Shown in pieces: positions 25,059 through 34,015 of a DNA stretch of 64,000 nucleotides (within the stretch, counting starts at the first letter, position 1; each line of letters opens with the position of its first letter). The notes under the pieces are model-generated. The model was not told the origin of the DNA. It saw only the letters and a program-made list of their open reading frames with translations, and searched no databases. Origin of the DNA: Palsa-1392 sp036490335 (lineage in GTDB: Bacteria > Verrucomicrobiota > Verrucomicrobiia > Chthoniobacterales > UBA10450); NCBI GenBank assembly GCA_036490335.1, contig DASXEB010000019.1:62001-126000 (forward strand), in the 5' to 3' direction. A program made the translations under genes and the position numbers.

Positions 25059-25985
25059 ATGCCGGGCGCAATTTCTAATCATCATCGCGCGCTGCGCGAT
25101 CGCTGGGAAATTCCCGCGGTCGACCAGATCATGGTCGAGGAACGCGCGGCCGCCTTCACCAAACGGAGCATTAAGACTTCCGCGAAGCTGGCCGGCCTCA
25201 AGCTCGCCGTCTCGATGATGGATCTGACGACGCTCGAAGGAAAAGATACGCCGGGCAAAGTCGCGTTTCTCTGTCGCAAGGCGATGCAACCGGCCGCGCC
25301 GCGTTACGATGTGCCGAGTTGTGCGGCGGTTTGCGTTTACTCGGCGTTCGTTAGGCACGCGAAAAAATTTCTCGGCGATTCCGGCGTCAAGGTCGCGTCG
25401 GTCGCGACCGCGTTTCCGACCGGATTGATGCCGTTGAAGTTGCGGCTCGAAGAAGTGCGGCGTGCGGCCGGAAATGGCGCGGATGAGATCGACATGGTGA
25501 TCGATCGCGGCGTTTTTCTGGCGGGCGAATACGATCGCGTTTTCGACGAAATCGCGAGTGTGAAAGAAGCCTGCGGCGCCGCGCATTTGAAAGTGATTCT
25601 CGAAACCGGCGAGCTTCAGACTTACGACAACGTGCGGCTTGCGAGCGAAATCGCGATGCGCGCCGGCGGCGATTTTATCAAGACTTCGACCGGGAAAATT
25701 TCGCCGGCCGCGACCCTGCCAGTTACGCTCGTGATGCTCGAAGCGATTCGCGATTATTTTTTCGAAACCGGAATTCGTATCGGAATGAAACCGGCCGGCG
25801 GGATTCGCAACGCGAAGCAGGCGCTCGCCTATCTTGTGATGCTGAAAGAAACGCTGGGCGACGACTGGCTGGCGCCGGAGCTGTTTCGTTTTGGCGCGAG
25901 CTCGCTCCTCAACGACGTCCTCATGCAGATCGTGAAAACGATCGACGGAAATTATCAGAGCGCGGATTATTTTTCGCTGCCCTGA
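25059..25985 (+). CDS. deoC: Deoxyribose-phosphate aldolase
   Basis: A 308-residue class I aldolase that splits 2-deoxyribose 5-phosphate into glyceraldehyde 3-phosphate and acetaldehyde. The Schiff-base lysine lies in 'GGDFIKTSTGK' (Lys about 208), the proton-relay lysine in 'GMKPAGGIRNAKQA', and 'EIDMVIDRG' and 'LKVILETGEL' complete the barrel. It is longer at the N-terminus than E. coli DeoC (about 260), as in the larger family group. With hpt nearby it suggests nucleoside salvage. Convergent with the DUF1003 gene. Confidence 0.94.
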   Translation: MPGAISNHHRALRDRWEIPAVDQIMVEERAAAFTKRSIKTSAKLAGLKLAVSMMDLTTLEGKDTPGKVAFLCRKAMQPAAPRYDVPSCAAVCVYSAFVRHAKKFLGDSGVKVASVATAFPTGLMPLKLRLEEVRRAAGNGADEIDMVIDRGVFLAGEYDRVFDEIASVKEACGAAHLKVILETGELQTYDNVRLASEIAMRAGGDFIKTSTGKISPAATLPVTLVMLEAIRDYFFETGIRIGMKPAGGIRNAKQALAYLVMLKETLGDDWLAPELFRFGASSLLNDVLMQIVKTIDGNYQSADYFSLP

Positions 25986-26006
25986 CGAATCGTTTTTCCT
26001 CGGCCT

Positions 26007-26747
26007 TTATTCGTTAGGCAAAACCGCGCCGGGCGACGATTCCTCTGACTCGGAATTCCGCCCGAGCTGTTCGAGCAACTCGATCTGGATCTGCTGAATC
26101 TCGAAAAGCCGGTTGTATTGCTTGCGCAAAAGATGATCGAGCTTCTCGTGCAGATGCCGAATCTCGAGCTCGGCCTTGAGGTTGACCTTGTAATCATTTT
26201 CAGCGCGGGCGCGATCGCGCGATTCGCTCCGGTTTTGGCTCATCATGATGATCGGCGCCTGCAACGCCGCGAGGCAGGAAAGGATCAGGTTCATCAAAAT
26301 AAACGGATACGGATCGAAGGCGCGTGTCGCGAGGATCGCAGTGTTGACGACGATCCAGACGAGAAGGATGCCGCCGAAAATGATGATGAAAGTCCAGCTT
26401 CCGCCGAAGGCCGCGATCCGATCGGAAAGGCGTTCGCCAAACGAGAGCTCGGTCTCGAATTGTTTGCTGATGTTCTCGGAGAGAATCTCGTGCGCGCGCA
26501 GGCTTTCGACGACTTCCTGATCGAGCGCCGATAATTCGCCGATCTCGTCCTGCAAAACTTCCTTTACATAATCGCGGCGAAAACGGCCGAGATCATCCAG
26601 GCAGATGGACGCCTGCGGATCGAACTGCGGATTTTTTCGCTGGATAAATTCGAGCAGAGACGGCCGAATCAGATCGGCGCTCACGATCGCGGCCGGCGGT
26701 TTCGTTTGCTCGCAAATCTGGCATCGCCGTTCCGCCTGCTCGTTCAC
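26007..26747 (-). CDS. DUF1003 membrane protein with N-terminal zinc-ribbon
   Basis: A 246-residue protein. The N-terminus has 'RRCQICEQTKPP', a Cys-x-x-Cys knuckle that may bind zinc with a later Cys ('SICLDDLG'). The middle carries two membrane helices ('WTFIIIFGGILLVWIVVNTAIL' and 'PFILMNLILSCLAALQAPIIMMSQNR'), the signature of DUF1003. The C-terminal third is a charged coiled coil ('AELEIRHLHEKLDHLLRKQ'). The function is unknown. It faces ruvC divergently across about 110 bp. Confidence 0.8.
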   Translation of the reverse strand: MNEQAERRCQICEQTKPPAAIVSADLIRPSLLEFIQRKNPQFDPQASICLDDLGRFRRDYVKEVLQDEIGELSALDQEVVESLRAHEILSENISKQFETELSFGERLSDRIAAFGGSWTFIIIFGGILLVWIVVNTAILATRAFDPYPFILMNLILSCLAALQAPIIMMSQNRSESRDRARAENDYKVNLKAELEIRHLHEKLDHLLRKQYNRLFEIQQIQIELLEQLGRNSESEESSPGAVLPNE

Positions 26748-26858
26748 GCAAGGACTGAAACAAAGCGCGCGCCGCTTGTCGACTTCCTCTTGAAGCGCGC
26801 GGCGCGAAACCTAAGCTGGCTCATGCGAGCCTCCGGCGTTTCTGATTTTGCCTAACGA

Positions 26859-27365
26859 ATGCGCGTGCTCGCGATCGATGCCTCGCTGCGCAATTCCGGC
26901 GTCGCAATTTTGGAGACGAACGGCGGCGGAAAATTTCGCGTCCTCCATTTCGGCGTCATCCATAACGCGAAGACGCTGCGCATGTCCTCGTGCCTCGTCG
27001 CGATCCGCGATCGGCTCGCGGAATTAATCCAGATGCACGAGCCCGATTGTTGCGCGTTGGAATCGGTCATCTACGTGCAGAGTTACAAGACCGCGATCAC
27101 GCTCGGCGCGGCGCGCGGCTCCGCGATCATGGCCGCGGCGGAGCGCGGTCTGCCGGTGTTCGAATACGCGCCGAAACGAATCAAGCAGGCGACGGTCGGG
27201 AAGGGCGCCGCCGACAAAACGCAGATCGCGTTCATGGTTCGGGCGCTTCTTGGCCTAACGATCACGCCTAACGACGACGCGGCCGACGCTCTCGCCATCG
27301 GCCTTACTCATCTGCGCGCGCAGGAAAGCGCGCGGCTCGGGTTGCCGGAACAATTGCGGATATGA
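26859..27365 (+). CDS. ruvC: Holliday junction endodeoxyribonuclease RuvC
   Basis: A 168-residue RNase H-fold resolvase. The catalytic acids are visible: Asp7 in 'LAIDASLRNSG', Glu68 in 'CALESVIYVQSYKTA', and the pair in 'NDDAADALAIGL' near residues 139-143. 'KRIKQATVGKGAADKTQI' is the conserved DNA-contact region. The usual DPG after the first strand is DAS here, a mild deviation. It cleaves Holliday junctions made by RuvAB, whose genes are not in the window. A CCTAACGA copy ends one base before the ATG; the stop overlaps the lipB start (ATGA). Confidence 0.92.
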   Translation: MRVLAIDASLRNSGVAILETNGGGKFRVLHFGVIHNAKTLRMSSCLVAIRDRLAELIQMHEPDCCALESVIYVQSYKTAITLGAARGSAIMAAAERGLPVFEYAPKRIKQATVGKGAADKTQIAFMVRALLGLTITPNDDAADALAIGLTHLRAQESARLGLPEQLRI

Positions 27366-28036
27366 AACCGCCGTTCGAGACGCGTTGGTTGGGGCGGGTT
27401 GACTTCGCGGACGCGCTCGCGCGTCAGGAAAATTTCGTCCGGGCGAAACGCGCCGATCCGGATTTGCCTAACGAACTCTGGTTGCTCGAGCACGAGCCGG
27501 TTTACACCATCGGTCGTACGCCGGACCAATCGAGTTTGCGCGGCGCAACGCATTTACCGCATCCGTTGTTTCCGATCAATCGCGGCGGCCAGGCGACTTA
27601 TCACGGACCGGGTCAGCTCGTCGGATATTTTCTCATAGACCTTCGCGATTACGGTCAGGATCTGCATCGTTACCTGCGCTGGATCGAAACGTTCCTCATC
27701 GAGCTGCTCGCGTTGCATCGGATTTTCGCGCGTGCGCGCGAAGGCCTCACCGGCGTCTGGGTGGAAAATCGCAAGATCGCGTCGATCGGCGTCGGCGTGC
27801 GGCATTGGATCACGATGCACGGTTTCGCGCTCAACGTCGCCGGCGACCTCGCGCCGTTTGATGCCATCACGCCGTGCGGTATTGCCGATGTTACGATGAC
27901 TTCGATCGAAAGAGAAACCGGCCTCGTTTGTCCGATCGAAATCGTCGCCGCAGAAGCTGCGCGCCTCTCGCAAAATCGCATCGCCGACCTCGCACCGCGC
28001 GCTTGCCGCTCGACAGAAAGAAGCGCCGCGTTTTAA
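27362..28036 (+). CDS. lipB: Octanoyl-ACP:protein N-octanoyltransferase
   Basis: A 224-residue LipB, which transfers octanoyl from ACP to lipoyl domains before LipA inserts sulfur. Conserved blocks are 'NRGGQATYHGPGQLVGYFLIDL', 'ARAREGLTGVWVENRKIASIGVGVRHWITMHG'-type text (split here: Lys138 is the catalytic lysine) and 'ITPCGIADVTMTSI' with the catalytic Cys172. The ATG overlaps the ruvC stop, an operon arrangement. lipA is not in the window. Confidence 0.94.
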   Translation: MKPPFETRWLGRVDFADALARQENFVRAKRADPDLPNELWLLEHEPVYTIGRTPDQSSLRGATHLPHPLFPINRGGQATYHGPGQLVGYFLIDLRDYGQDLHRYLRWIETFLIELLALHRIFARAREGLTGVWVENRKIASIGVGVRHWITMHGFALNVAGDLAPFDAITPCGIADVTMTSIERETGLVCPIEIVAAEAARLSQNRIADLAPRACRSTERSAAF

Positions 28037-28042
28037 TGCAGC

Positions 28043-28882
28043 ATGGCGATTCCACTGGAAGACAACTTCACCGACATCATCAGCAAAGCGCAGCGCGGCC
28101 GGGAGATTTCCGACAGCCAGCTCGCGGAAAAATCCGGCGTGAGCGCGGAGGCAATTCGCCGTCTTCGCGATGGCGAGTTTGATCGCGAAACCATCGACAA
28201 GATTGCGCCCGTCTTAAGACTAAATGCGAACGCGCTCGCCGATCTCGCGGAAAACAAATGGCGGCCGGAAGAGATCAGCCTCGACGGCCTCGCGCAGTTC
28301 ACGACGCCGTTCCACGGCATGACCGTGAACGCGTATCTCGTCTGGGACCCGTCGAGCAAAGCCGCGATCGCGTTCGACAGCGGCGCGGATTGCTCCGGAC
28401 TGCTGGAGAAGAGCCGAAACGCCGGCCTGAAGATCGATTTGATCCTGCTCACTCACTCACATTCCGATCATGTCGCCGATCTCGATCGTCTCGTGAAGGC
28501 GACCGGCGCGCCCGTTTATCTTTCCGACCGCGAAGACGACCCGCGCGCGCAGCCGCTGACCGAAGGCGAGAATTTTTCAGTGGGCGGCCTCACGATCGAG
28601 CCGCTGCTCACCTCCGGACATTCCGCCGGCGGGATGACTTTTTTCATTCGCGGCCTCGATCAACCGGTCGCGATCGTGGGCGATTCGCTCTTCGCCGGCT
28701 CGATGGGCGGCGGGAGCGTTTCCTACGAAGATGCGCTGCGCAACAATCTTGAGAAAATTCTCACTTTGCCTAACGACACCATTCTTTGTCCCGGCCACGG
28801 CCCGCTCACGACCGTCGCGGAAGAGAAAAAGCACAACGCATTTTTCGCCGGCGCGACCGAGCTTTCGACCGGCCTCGATTAA
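28043..28882 (+). CDS. Metallo-beta-lactamase-fold hydrolase with N-terminal HTH
   Basis: A 279-residue fusion. Residues 14-72 look like an XRE-type helix-turn-helix ('ISDSQLAEKSGVSAEAIRRLRDGEFDRETIDKIAPVLRL'-like pattern). Residues 85-275 form an MBL hydrolase with the zinc motif 'LTHSHSDHVADLD' (HxHxDH), a downstream His in 'TSGHSAGG', Asp in 'AIVGDSLFAG' and a terminal His in 'LCPGHGPLTTV'. Glyoxalase II-like enzymes share the latter features. Whether the HTH binds DNA, making this a bifunctional regulator, is inference. It begins six bases after lipB and is followed eight bases later by the oxidoreductase. Confidence 0.8.
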   Translation: MAIPLEDNFTDIISKAQRGREISDSQLAEKSGVSAEAIRRLRDGEFDRETIDKIAPVLRLNANALADLAENKWRPEEISLDGLAQFTTPFHGMTVNAYLVWDPSSKAAIAFDSGADCSGLLEKSRNAGLKIDLILLTHSHSDHVADLDRLVKATGAPVYLSDREDDPRAQPLTEGENFSVGGLTIEPLLTSGHSAGGMTFFIRGLDQPVAIVGDSLFAGSMGGGSVSYEDALRNNLEKILTLPNDTILCPGHGPLTTVAEEKKHNAFFAGATELSTGLD

Positions 28883-28890
28883 TCTTCTCA

Positions 28891-29772
28891 ATGAACATTG
28901 GATTTGTCGGAGTCGGTCGGATGGGCACAAACATGGCGCGGCGTCTGCATGAGCGCGGCTTTCACATCACCGCGCTTTACGATGCGCAGCGCGCGGCGAC
29001 AGAGCTCGCGCAGGAGCTCGGCAGTTTCGCCAGCCAGTCGTTAGGCGAAGTCACGTCCGCGGCGGAGGCGATCATTACGGTCGTTTCCGATGACGCCGCG
29101 ATGCGCGAAATTTTTTCCGCGCCTAACGACAACCTGCTCGCCAACGCGACCGGCAAATTGTTCATCAACTGCGCGACGATTTCGCCCGACGTTCACATCG
29201 AAGTCGAGACGCTCGCGAAAAACGCCGGCGCGCAAACGCTCGAAGCCTGCATGGCATCGAGCATCACCCAGGCACGCGAAGGCTCGCTTTATCTCATGTG
29301 TGGCGGCGAGCGCTCCGCTTTCGAGCGCGCCGAGCCGATTCTGCGCGAGCTCGGCTCGACTATTCGTTACATCGGCCGAGCCGGCGAAGCCGCGAAGGTG
29401 AAGGCGCTCGTCAACATGGTCATGAACGTCAACACCGCCGGTCTCGCGGAAGGTCTCGGCCTCGGCGACGCGCTCGGTCTCGACCTTACGACGCTGCGCG
29501 AAGTTTTTTCCCAGACCGGCGCGGCCTCGCGTGTTTTGCAAACGGACGGCGAAGACATGCAGAATCGCGATCACGCCTGTTTTTTTTCCGCGGCGCACGC
29601 GGCGAAAGACAGCGGGATCGCCCTTTCGTTAGGCAAAAAGGCGGGACTCGATCTCCCGCTCGCGCGCGCCACCAAGGCGCAATACGACCGCATGATCGCC
29701 GCGGGTCTGGGCGATTTGGATAAGTCCGGCATCGCCGAACTGACCTTCAAAAATCGCCGGCCTAACGAATGA
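28891..29772 (+). CDS. NAD(P)-dependent beta-hydroxyacid dehydrogenase family
   Basis: A 293-residue protein of the 3-hydroxyisobutyrate/6-phosphogluconate dehydrogenase superfamily. The dinucleotide-binding start 'IGFVGVGRMGTNMARRL' is clear, as is the substrate loop 'FINCATISPDVHIEVE', the catalytic-lysine region 'GEAAKVKALVNMVMNVNTAGLAEGL' and the end 'KDSGIALSLGKKAGLDLPLA'. The usual DAPVSGG text is replaced by 'EACMASSIT', so the substrate may differ from hydroxyisobutyrate; glyoxylate or succinic semialdehyde reduction are alternatives. The last residues PNE and the stop are formed by a CCTAACGAATGA copy and overlap fdhD tail-to-tail. Confidence 0.88.
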   Translation: MNIGFVGVGRMGTNMARRLHERGFHITALYDAQRAATELAQELGSFASQSLGEVTSAAEAIITVVSDDAAMREIFSAPNDNLLANATGKLFINCATISPDVHIEVETLAKNAGAQTLEACMASSITQAREGSLYLMCGGERSAFERAEPILRELGSTIRYIGRAGEAAKVKALVNMVMNVNTAGLAEGLGLGDALGLDLTTLREVFSQTGAASRVLQTDGEDMQNRDHACFFSAAHAAKDSGIALSLGKKAGLDLPLARATKAQYDRMIAAGLGDLDKSGIAELTFKNRRPNE

Positions 29773-30583
29773 TCCGTTCCGCGCCGGCATAAATGTTCAT
29801 CGTCTCGCCGCGCAAAAATCCGACGAGCGTCTGATTGTTCGCACGCGCGAAATCGACCGCGAGACTGGTCGGCGCGGAGATCGCTGCGATGAGCGCGATG
29901 CCCGCGGCGAGCGCTTTTTGCGTCATCTCAAACGAGACGCGGCCGCTGAGGAGCAAAATATTTTCGCCGGCCGGCAATGCGCCGGCCAGCAGTTGATGTC
30001 CGATCAATTTGTCGAGCGCGTTGTGCCGGCCGACATCTTCGCGCGCGAGGAGCAGCTCGCCGTTCGCGTCAAACAGCGCGCAGGCATGCAACCCGCCGGT
30101 GCGCGCAAAAGTCGCCTGCGCCGCGCGCAACTTTTCCGGCAGGCCGAGCAAAGTCTGCGCGCGCACGCGTGGCGCCGCGCTGATCGGCGCGAACTGCCGC
30201 ATCGCCGATTCGATCGTGGCTTTGCCGCAAATCCCGCAGCTCGACGAACTGAAAATGTGCCGGCTCAATTTCGCGAAATCGAAATCGCTCGGGTTCGTTA
30301 GGCTGATTTCGATCACGTTGCCGTGCGCCGGATCAATCGTCGGACAAGCCGTGATCTCGAAAATATCCGATCGCTGCCTAACGAGTCCCTCGGTCAACAC
30401 AAAACCGGCGGCGAGTTCGCGATCGTGTCCCGGCGTGCGCATCATCACTGCGACGCTCCGTCCTTCGATTCGAATCTCGAGCGGCTCCTCGATCGCGACC
30501 TCATCGGATTGTTCGCGCGGTGGTTCATTTCCGTTTTGTCTGACGATTTCAACCGCAGACGCGGTTTCACGGTTCGCGTTCAT
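29762..30583 (-). CDS. fdhD: Formate dehydrogenase accessory sulfurtransferase FdhD
   Basis: A 273-residue FdhD, which passes sulfur from a cysteine desulfurase to the molybdenum cofactor of formate dehydrogenase. The Cys pair used for sulfur transfer is in 'SSSSCGICGK' (Cys116, Cys119), and 'EDVGRHNALDKLIG' and 'LLLSGRVSFEMTQKALAAGI' are diagnostic. The start codon overlaps the mobA stop (ATGA), so the Mo-cofactor genes form one operon. No formate dehydrogenase is in the window. The stop lies in a motif copy shared with the convergent dehydrogenase. Confidence 0.94.
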   Translation of the reverse strand: MNANRETASAVEIVRQNGNEPPREQSDEVAIEEPLEIRIEGRSVAVMMRTPGHDRELAAGFVLTEGLVRQRSDIFEITACPTIDPAHGNVIEISLTNPSDFDFAKLSRHIFSSSSCGICGKATIESAMRQFAPISAAPRVRAQTLLGLPEKLRAAQATFARTGGLHACALFDANGELLLAREDVGRHNALDKLIGHQLLAGALPAGENILLLSGRVSFEMTQKALAAGIALIAAISAPTSLAVDFARANNQTLVGFLRGETMNIYAGAERIIR

Positions 30584-31134
30584 AGATCGGCGAGCGTATT
30601 GAGATTCTTGAAAAGCGCGGCTTCGTCTCCGGCAAGCTGGCGGGAGACGAGCAGGTTTTGTTCGATCGCGGCGCGCACAAAGTTCTGCATCGAAAAATCT
30701 GGCCGATGCAACGCTGCGCGGGCAAGTTCGGCGCAACTTCGCGGATAGATCGCGGCCAGCGGCTCGAAATGATCGGCGTTTCGCGGCACCACTCCACGAC
30801 GATCGTCGCAGTCGGCGAGGAGCGTTTTCAAAAAGCGTGTCGTTAGGCGCGGGAGATCGATCGCGAGCACGACGAGATGCGGCGAAGCGCACTTCCGCAA
30901 AGCCGCCGCGAGGCCGCCGAGCGGACCGGCGTTTGGAATTTCGTCCGCGATCACATCGCAGCCGTTCCACTCCGCACGCGGCGAAGCGGCGATCATCAAC
31001 TCGACAGGCAACAACGCGCGCAACGTCGCGAGCTGGCGGCGCCAGAGCGGCTCGCCATCGATTTCGAGAAATGCTTTGTCGCGACCCATGCGTGTCGATT
31101 TTCCACCGGCGAGCAGCAGCGCGCTGCAGCGCAT
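30580..31134 (-). CDS. mobA: Molybdenum cofactor guanylyltransferase MobA
   Basis: A 184-residue nucleotidyltransferase. The GTP-binding signature 'LLLAGGKSTRMGRDKA' occupies residues 6-21, and 'PNAGPLGGLAAALRKC', 'LAIDLPRLTTRFLK' and 'FEPLAAIYPRS' are typical of MobA. It attaches GMP to molybdopterin to give MGD, needed by formate dehydrogenase-type enzymes. The ATG at 31134 is part of a CCTAACGATG junction two bases after the MOSC stop; longer frame starts upstream are not homologous. It overlaps fdhD by four bases. Confidence 0.92.
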   Translation of the reverse strand: MRCSALLLAGGKSTRMGRDKAFLEIDGEPLWRRQLATLRALLPVELMIAASPRAEWNGCDVIADEIPNAGPLGGLAAALRKCASPHLVVLAIDLPRLTTRFLKTLLADCDDRRGVVPRNADHFEPLAAIYPRSCAELARAALHRPDFSMQNFVRAAIEQNLLVSRQLAGDEAALFKNLNTLADL

Positions 31135-31136
31135 CG

Positions 31137-31628
31137 TTAGGCGAGTGCAGTCGAAAGCCGCCGCAGCTCGGCGTTGCCGACGTGCAGTTGGCCATCCGTG
31201 AGAATGCGCGCGCGCAGACCACCGCGCTGCGCCAGAAATTCTTCTGAGCCTGGCGCAAAGGCGACGTCCATCCACGGGCACGGTTTGCAGTGCGCGGTGC
31301 CGCGAAATTGAATTCCTTGCAAGACGAAATCGTGGCCGATCAAGTCGTTCAACTCGACTCCTGAAACAATCACGTTGCGGCGCAAAACGCCGGGAGATTT
31401 ATTCGTTAGGCGCATTGTTTGCGCCAGTTCTTCGAAAACTTCGCGGGAAAAAAAAGTGACCTGTCCCTGGTAGTCGTCGCGGAAATCAAAAAAGCGGTCG
31501 CCCCGGATTCCGCGGCCGGCGACGCATTCGATTTCGGTTTTTTCCTCGAGCGGAAAAGCGTCCGGCTCGCGGCCGAAGTGGCCGAAGTAATTGTGTCCGG
31601 GTGAAATGAAAATCTGTTCGATTTGCAT
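31137..31628 (-). CDS. MOSC-domain protein
   Basis: A 163-residue stand-alone MOSC protein. 'VAGRGIRGDRFFDFRDDYQGQVTFFSREVFEEL' and 'GVLRRNVIVSGVELNDLIG' are the conserved blocks, and the single conserved cysteine is in 'TAHCKPCPWMD'. MOSC domains carry sulfur or bind the molybdenum cofactor. It starts the MOSC-mobA-fdhD operon, consistent with a role in Mo-cofactor maturation. The exact reaction is unknown. Confidence 0.88.
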   Translation of the reverse strand: MQIEQIFISPGHNYFGHFGREPDAFPLEEKTEIECVAGRGIRGDRFFDFRDDYQGQVTFFSREVFEELAQTMRLTNKSPGVLRRNVIVSGVELNDLIGHDFVLQGIQFRGTAHCKPCPWMDVAFAPGSEEFLAQRGGLRARILTDGQLHVGNAELRRLSTALA

Positions 31629-31710
31629 CGTGAGATCGCTACAACATCCGACGCGCGCGACACGCCGCAACTTGAACTCGCCGCGCTGAACGCGGACGTT
31701 TGCTCTTCCG

Positions 31711-33474
31711 ATGAGAACCGTCTGGCGCGTCTTCGCCTATCTCAAACGCTATCCCTGGATGGCCGCGGGCACGCTCGCCTGCGCGGTCGTGAGCACGCTC
31801 ATGATCATTGTCTTTCCGGCGGTGACGAAGTTTCTCATCGACGACGTGATCGCGGGGCATCGGCCGGATTTGCTCCTCCCGATGGTGGCGCTCGCGCTCG
31901 GCGCGTTTTTTCTTCAGGACCTGCTCGATGGGCTGCGGATTTTGCTCAACAACAGCTTCGAACAAAAAGTGATTTTCGATCTGCGGAGCGATCTCTTCCG
32001 GCACATCGAACGACTGCCGCTGCGCTGGTTTGATAATCGCGCGACCGGCGACTTGATCACGCGCGTGGTCGAGGATGTGAACTCGGTCGAGCGCGTGTTG
32101 ATCGATGGAATCGAGCAGGGGGTGGTTGCGATTTTGCAGGTCGCGATCGTGATCGGGACGCTCTTTTATTTTAACGGCCGGCTCGCGTGGTGGGTGCTCG
32201 TGCCGGTGCCGTTGCTCTTCGGCGGCGCGCTCGGCTACACGCTCACCGGCCCGAGCCGCTATCGTCCGCAACGGCGCGCGGCTTCGGCTTTGAATGCGCT
32301 CCTGCTCGACGATCTCGCGGGCATTCGCCAGATCAAATCGTTCGTTAGGGAAATGCAGGAGCACGCACGTTTTAATCGCGCAAGCGATACCTTGCGCGTC
32401 GCGACGCTGCGGATCATGCGCGCGTGGGCGCTTTACAGTCCGTCGATGGATTTTGTCAATTCGTTAGGCCTGATCCTCGCGATTTTCTTCGGCGGGCGCG
32501 CGGTTTTGCGTGGGGAAATGCAGCTCGGCTCGCTCGTTGCCTTCATCACGTTGACGAGATTTCTTTACGAACCGGTGACGCGTTTGCATCAACTCAATCA
32601 ACTCGTGCAAGCCGGGCGCGCGGCCGGCGAACGCGTTTTCGAAATTCTCGACGAGCCGGAAGAGCCCGGTCTCGAAACCGGCGCGCCCGCGGGAAAAATC
32701 GAAGGCGACATCCATTACGACGACGTCAGTTTCGCTTACGCGCAGGGGTTGCCGGCGCTGGCGAACATTTCGTTTCACGCGCGGCCGGGCGAAACGATCG
32801 CGCTTGTCGGCGAGACCGGCGCGGGCAAGTCGACGCTCGTCAATCTGCTCGCGCGTTTTTATGAATTCACCTCCGGCGCGATCACGATCGACGGCCGGCC
32901 GTTGCGCGACTTCGCCGTTCCCGCGTTGCGCGAAACCATCGGCATGGTCACGCAGGAAAGTTTCCTTTTTAACGGCACGATCCGCGAAAATCTGCTCCTC
33001 GGGAAACCGGAAGCGACCGAGGCCGAACTCTGGGACGCGGTCGAGGCGGCGAACGCGCGCGCCTTCATCGAACGGTTGCCGGACAAGCTCGACAGCCTCG
33101 TCGGCGAGCGCGGAGTGAAGCTGAGCGTCGGCGAAAAACAGCGGCTCTCGATTGCGCGCGCGTTGCTCAAGGATCCGCCGATTTTGATTCTCGACGAAGC
33201 GACCGCGAGCGTCGACACGGCGACCGAGCGGCTGATTCAACAGGCGCTGGAAAATCTGATGTTCGATCGCACCTGCATCGTGATCGCGCATCGGCTTTCC
33301 ACGATCGTGAGAGCGGATCAGATTCTCGTGCTCGATCACGGCAGAATCATTGAGCGCGGAACGCACGATGAGCTTTTGTCGTTAGGCGGAAAGTACGCGC
33401 GGCTTTGCGAGCAGAGTTTTCTCGAAACCCCGAGCGGCGACGAAGAATCGCCGACGCAACTGGTGGCGAATTGA
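31711..33474 (+). CDS. ABC-type exporter, fused membrane and ATPase domains
   Basis: A 587-residue half-transporter of the MsbA/lipid-exporter type. Six membrane segments occupy residues 1-310. The ATPase domain has Walker A 'GETGAGKST' (about 367), Q-loop 'GMVTQESFLF', signature 'LSVGEKQR' (about 470, Val replacing the usual Gly-Gly context), Walker B 'ILILDEATASVDTATE' and the switch His in 'IVIAHRLST'. It would act as a homodimer exporting lipid, drug or peptide. Intergenic distance to the divergent MOSC gene is 82 bp. The substrate is not predictable. Confidence 0.93.
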   Translation: MRTVWRVFAYLKRYPWMAAGTLACAVVSTLMIIVFPAVTKFLIDDVIAGHRPDLLLPMVALALGAFFLQDLLDGLRILLNNSFEQKVIFDLRSDLFRHIERLPLRWFDNRATGDLITRVVEDVNSVERVLIDGIEQGVVAILQVAIVIGTLFYFNGRLAWWVLVPVPLLFGGALGYTLTGPSRYRPQRRAASALNALLLDDLAGIRQIKSFVREMQEHARFNRASDTLRVATLRIMRAWALYSPSMDFVNSLGLILAIFFGGRAVLRGEMQLGSLVAFITLTRFLYEPVTRLHQLNQLVQAGRAAGERVFEILDEPEEPGLETGAPAGKIEGDIHYDDVSFAYAQGLPALANISFHARPGETIALVGETGAGKSTLVNLLARFYEFTSGAITIDGRPLRDFAVPALRETIGMVTQESFLFNGTIRENLLLGKPEATEAELWDAVEAANARAFIERLPDKLDSLVGERGVKLSVGEKQRLSIARALLKDPPILILDEATASVDTATERLIQQALENLMFDRTCIVIAHRLSTIVRADQILVLDHGRIIERGTHDELLSLGGKYARLCEQSFLETPSGDEESPTQLVAN

Positions 33475-33478
33475 TTCG

Positions 33479-34015
33479 TCAGGCGGAAGCTTCGGTCGCG
33501 TTTTGCAGTTCGGAGAAACGCGCATCGATCTCGCGATAACGCGCTTCGCATTCGCGCAAGGCGCGGCGTTCTTCGGCCAGGCTCTGCTCGAGATCGGCGA
33601 TGCGCTCGTGCAGATTGATCGCCATCGAGGCCGCGCCCGGGCCGGAAATTTCCATCGACTCGTTAGGCTCGTTCTGCATTTCCGGCAGCTCGCGCAGCCG
33701 GCGCCGCGAGCCGTCGCACGAATTGATCACGAACGTTTCCTCGCCGATTTCGCCGAGCCGCATGAACTCGCGCACCGCGCCGAAAGTGGTCGGCCCGTAA
33801 TAGCGTTCGCTCGTCACTTCGACGAGCCAGTCCATCCCGAGCTCGGGAAACATCGGCGCCTTCAACCACGTTTCCTGGTCCTGGGAAATTTTATCGTGCG
33901 GCGCGATCTGCGCGCGGTCGGCCCAGCGGCGCATCTGCGCGAAGTCGAGCGGGCCAAAAACGCTGCCGTCGGCGTGCTTGCGCAGAAACCAATTCTGCCC
34001 GCCGGCCGTTTCCAT
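33479..34015 (-). CDS. GYF-like domain protein with coiled coil
   Basis: A 178-residue cytosolic protein. Two GYF_2-like units are suggested by 'NWFLRKHADGSVFGPLDFAQMRRWADRAQIAPHD' and 'RYYGPTTFGAVREFMRLGEIGEETFVIN' (pattern x-G-P-x-x-x-x-x-L/M...G-x-I). The C-terminus is a charged coiled coil ('HERIADLEQSLAEERRALRECEARYREID'). Bacterial GYF_2 domains probably mediate protein contacts; the role here is unknown. The ATG overlaps the stop of the LysM gene by one base (TGATG), so they are one transcription unit. Confidence 0.7.
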   Translation of the reverse strand: METAGGQNWFLRKHADGSVFGPLDFAQMRRWADRAQIAPHDKISQDQETWLKAPMFPELGMDWLVEVTSERYYGPTTFGAVREFMRLGEIGEETFVINSCDGSRRRLRELPEMQNEPNESMEISGPGAASMAINLHERIADLEQSLAEERRALRECEARYREIDARFSELQNATEASA

